A model generated the notes under the pieces. It searched no databases. It was not told the DNA's origin and saw only the letters and a list, made by a program, of their open reading frames with translations. The translations under genes were made by a program, and so were the position numbers. Of a stretch of 64,000 nt of DNA, positions 61,646 through 64,000 are shown piece after piece. This DNA is from Alistipes senegalensis JC50 (GTDB lineage: Bacteria > Bacteroidota > Bacteroidia > Bacteroidales > Rikenellaceae): positions 1,550,001-1,614,000 of the forward strand of contig NZ_CP102252.1 in NCBI RefSeq assembly GCF_025145645.1, given 5' to 3'. The first letter of the stretch is position 1; the number at the start of each line of letters is the position of its first letter.

Positions 61646-64000
61646 TTGACACGCTTCATCCTGCTGCTTATCGCCATCGCCGGCCTCTCCGGCCCGATCT
61701 CCGCACGCACCGTGCGGAGCGGAACGCCGCAGGTATACCGCAGCTACCGCCCTGCACGGGTCACGATCGCCGTCGAGGACAAGGAGACGAAGGACCCGCT
61801 GATCGGAGCCACGATCGCGATCATGAGCGGCGCAGACACGCTGCGGGGCACCACCTCCAAAAAGGATTTCTACCGCACGCTGGCCGTCTACGAGTGCGAC
61901 CGCATCTTCCGCGACTCGGTCGATCTGGAGGTCGCCTACCTCGGGTACAAACCCTACAAGAAACGGTTCGCCGCGACCGAGTTCCAAAGCCGCATCGAGG
62001 TCGGAATGGAGGTCGATGAACAGTCGATCGCCCAGGTCGTGGTCGTGGGCAAGCGGGTCGCCATGGTCTTCAAGGGCGACACCATGATCTACAATGCCGG
62101 AGCATTCAAAACGATGGCCGACGACCGCTTCGAGGAGCTGTTGAAACAGCTTCCGGGGGTCGAGGTCCGGGACAACAAGATCCTCGCCGGCGGCGAGGAG
62201 GTCAAACGGGTGCTGATCGACGGCAAAAACCTCTTCGGCAACAAATCCCAGTACGCGCTGACCGACCTCGAAGCCTCGGATGTCAAGAGCGTGCGGGTCT
62301 ACGAAGAACTGAGCCCCGAGGCCAAGCGGCTGGGCAACACCACGGCCCGGAAAGAGAAGGTGATGAACGTCGAGACCAAATCGAAACGCAGCGTCCTTCA
62401 GGGCGGCAGTCTGGAAGCCTCGGTCGGCGCGAGCCTCGAAAAGGACTACTCCGGGCGTCGTGAGATCCGCCATTCGGAGGCCGGAACCTACTACCGCAAC
62501 AGCGAAAAAGGCAACTGGCGGATCGAAACCTCCAACCTGAAGGACGACAACTCCCGGGCGGAGAGCGCTTCGTTCGATTCGAAACTCACGCCGACGAAGC
62601 AGACCGACGCCCAGGCGGAGTACACCTACCGCCGCGGCGACTCGACCTCGGTTTCGACCGCGGTCGGTTTCCAGCGCCGCCGCCAGAGCCGCATCTCCCG
62701 CTCGATGACGGAGTATTTCCCGACCGACGATTATGCCCTGCGCACCGAGGAGAACTCCGGGGAGTCCCTCTCCAAAGCCCTCTCGGCGAATCTCTCCAAC
62801 CTGACAAGCGTCCGGCGCGGAAAAAATTCTTTTTTCGCCATGACGGACTTCTCGTTCGACAACAATTCGTCGCTGAGCCGCAACTCCACCTCCCAGCGTA
62901 TCGACGACGACGAGACCCGCACACTCCTCAACAACGACTCCGACAACCGGAATCTCAGTTTCAACATCCGACTCAACTATTACATTTCCCTCTCCGAAAA
63001 ATCGTCGCTGTCGTTCTGGGTCAACGGCGATTACGGCACGCAGGACCAGGACGGCTGGCAGATCGACACGGCGGCCTCGGTGCAGGGCCTGCAAGTCAAA
63101 CTGCGCAACAACGGCGACGGTCTCAGGTACAGCTACGAAACATCGGTCGATTACGGCTACAAGATCGGGGAGAATCTCCGGTTCTCGGCCGCCTACTCCT
63201 TCAAGCGCAGCTACGACCGCTCGAAGATGCTGTCCGTGGATTTTCTCGACGATCCGCAGGGAACGCTGGACCCCGTGAACTCCTACAACTACACGAACGA
63301 CAGCTATTCGCACAGCCTGCAAGCCGGCCTGAATTACAGCCGCGACGGACTCTGGATCATAGGCACCCTCACGGGAGTGGTCTATCAGATCGCCCGCAGC
63401 GAACGCTTTCCGGAGAAGGAACGCTTCCCGAGGCAGTTCTACCAGCTGAATCCCTGGTTCAGCCTTATGGCCGGCCAATCCAAAAGGCGGTTCACCCTCA
63501 ACATCAGCTCCTTTTCGCAGATGATCCCGACCGAATCGCTGCGCTCGACGATCGACGCCACGAACCCCCTCTCGCTGCGGGCCGGAAACCCCGGTCTCAA
63601 ACTGCCGAACGACATGGCGTTGCTGGCAAGAATCTCTTTCAACAACGCACCGAAGGCGCGGACCTTCTCGATCGGGCTCAACGGCGGGTACACCTTCAAC
63701 TACATCGCCTCGCAACGCATCCTGTTCCTCGAAGAGACCTACCTCCCCCAGTACGATTACACGGCCCGGAAGGGTGCGCAGCTCTCGACGCAGACCAACG
63801 TCGGAGGGTGTTACAAACTCGGCGGATCGGCCGATTTCTCCCAACAGATCGCCTCGCTGCGCTCGACGGTGAACGCCGGGATCAACTACAATTTCCAGCA
63901 GACCCCCTATTTCCTCGACGAGACGCTCTGCCACTCGGGCCGCCATGCGCTCTCGTTCCGCGCCGGCTTCGAATCGGGCTTTTCGAGCAAGGTCAAAATC
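61646..64000 (+). CDS. Outer-membrane beta-barrel protein, 3' end outside window, TTG start
   Basis: The frame is open from 61598 to the last base of the window (785 codons from 61646) and contains no ATG before about codon 60. The TTG at 61646 immediately yields a signal peptide (TRFILLLIAIAGLSGPISA), so it is the probable start. Residues 35-120 are a regulatory-like domain (VTIAVEDKETKDPLIGATIA, EVAYLGYKPYKKRF). A plug-like region follows (FEELLKQLPGVEVRDNKILA, KRVLIDGKNLFGN), then barrel strands to the window edge. It is a distant paralogue of the preceding gene. A search limited to ATG starts or closed frames would miss it. Confidence 0.85.
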   Translation, partial: MTRFILLLIAIAGLSGPISARTVRSGTPQVYRSYRPARVTIAVEDKETKDPLIGATIAIMSGADTLRGTTSKKDFYRTLAVYECDRIFRDSVDLEVAYLGYKPYKKRFAATEFQSRIEVGMEVDEQSIAQVVVVGKRVAMVFKGDTMIYNAGAFKTMADDRFEELLKQLPGVEVRDNKILAGGEEVKRVLIDGKNLFGNKSQYALTDLEASDVKSVRVYEELSPEAKRLGNTTARKEKVMNVETKSKRSVLQGGSLEASVGASLEKDYSGRREIRHSEAGTYYRNSEKGNWRIETSNLKDDNSRAESASFDSKLTPTKQTDAQAEYTYRRGDSTSVSTAVGFQRRRQSRISRSMTEYFPTDDYALRTEENSGESLSKALSANLSNLTSVRRGKNSFFAMTDFSFDNNSSLSRNSTSQRIDDDETRTLLNNDSDNRNLSFNIRLNYYISLSEKSSLSFWVNGDYGTQDQDGWQIDTAASVQGLQVKLRNNGDGLRYSYETSVDYGYKIGENLRFSAAYSFKRSYDRSKMLSVDFLDDPQGTLDPVNSYNYTNDSYSHSLQAGLNYSRDGLWIIGTLTGVVYQIARSERFPEKERFPRQFYQLNPWFSLMAGQSKRRFTLNISSFSQMIPTESLRSTIDATNPLSLRAGNPGLKLPNDMALLARISFNNAPKARTFSIGLNGGYTFNYIASQRILFLEETYLPQYDYTARKGAQLSTQTNVGGCYKLGGSADFSQQIASLRSTVNAGINYNFQQTPYFLDETLCHSGRHALSFRAGFESGFSSKVKI

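Noticed and set aside
58664..63946. A 1760-codon open frame on the minus strand across both beta-barrel genes
   Set aside because: It is antisense to two recognisable outer-membrane proteins; long antisense frames are common in GC-rich DNA with this codon use. The amino-acid pattern (rich in Arg, Val, Gly, His) shows no domain.
1..64000. CRISPR arrays, rRNA or tRNA genes, insertion-sequence transposases
   Set aside because: No regularly spaced repeats, rRNA core sequences, cloverleaf candidates or transposase motifs were seen while reading the window.

Overview
The window comes from a high-GC Bacteroidota chromosome, most likely a gut Alistipes-type organism. This is inferred from two SusC/SusD glycan-uptake loci, BACON-domain lipoproteins, a one-protein hybrid two-component regulator, the Bat (MoxR/von Willebrand) operon, repeated TAnnTTTG -7 promoter boxes and GC-rich coding sequence. 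No 16S rRNA or tRNA is present to fix the genus.

Region 1 (1 to about 7.8 kb) is the right end of an integrated mobile element and is clearly more AT-rich than the rest. It holds the 3' end of an element gene, small unknown genes, a phage tape-measure gene and a small-terminase gene that stops where a large terminase would normally begin. On the other strand a tyrosine recombinase is translationally coupled to an unknown 398-aa protein. No capsid, portal, large terminase or other tail gene is visible, so this is either a decayed prophage or a phage satellite. The left end lies outside the window.

Region 2 (8.4 to 19.6 kb) is a first polysaccharide-utilisation locus: two tandem paralogous BACON lipoproteins, SusC, SusD, a calcineurin-like phosphoesterase lipoprotein and a GH31 enzyme, closed by a terminator. 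Two G9/C9 tracts lie in the 0.5 kb upstream. Region 3 (19.7 to 25.6 kb) holds two convergent regulators: a TPR/transmembrane DUF6377-type regulator and a 1361-aa hybrid two-component system.

Region 4 (25.8 to 42.0 kb) is a second locus whose enzyme set points to pectin and rhamnogalacturonan: SusC, SusD, a DUF4957/DUF5123 surface protein, a PL9 lyase, a GH105 unsaturated uronyl hydrolase, a GH97 of the retaining (alpha-galactosidase) type, a GH2-like hydrolase and a PL1 lyase, ending at a strong terminator. The divergent hybrid regulator probably controls it.

Region 5 (42.0 to 56.7 kb) is core chromosome: a GNAT acetyltransferase; a minus-strand nrnA-lysR-yeiH cluster with two near-identical tandem promoters; a minus-strand uvrD/pcrA-GT2-nth-SGNH operon with overlapping genes; and the plus-strand moxR-DUF58-(membrane protein)-TPR-batA-batB operon, which lacks batD and batE. 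Region 6 (56.7 to 64.0 kb) has the RNase P RNA gene with its promoter and terminator, a radical-SAM sulfatase-maturase-like protein, and two tandem outer-membrane beta-barrel proteins. The second starts with TTG and runs off the window end.
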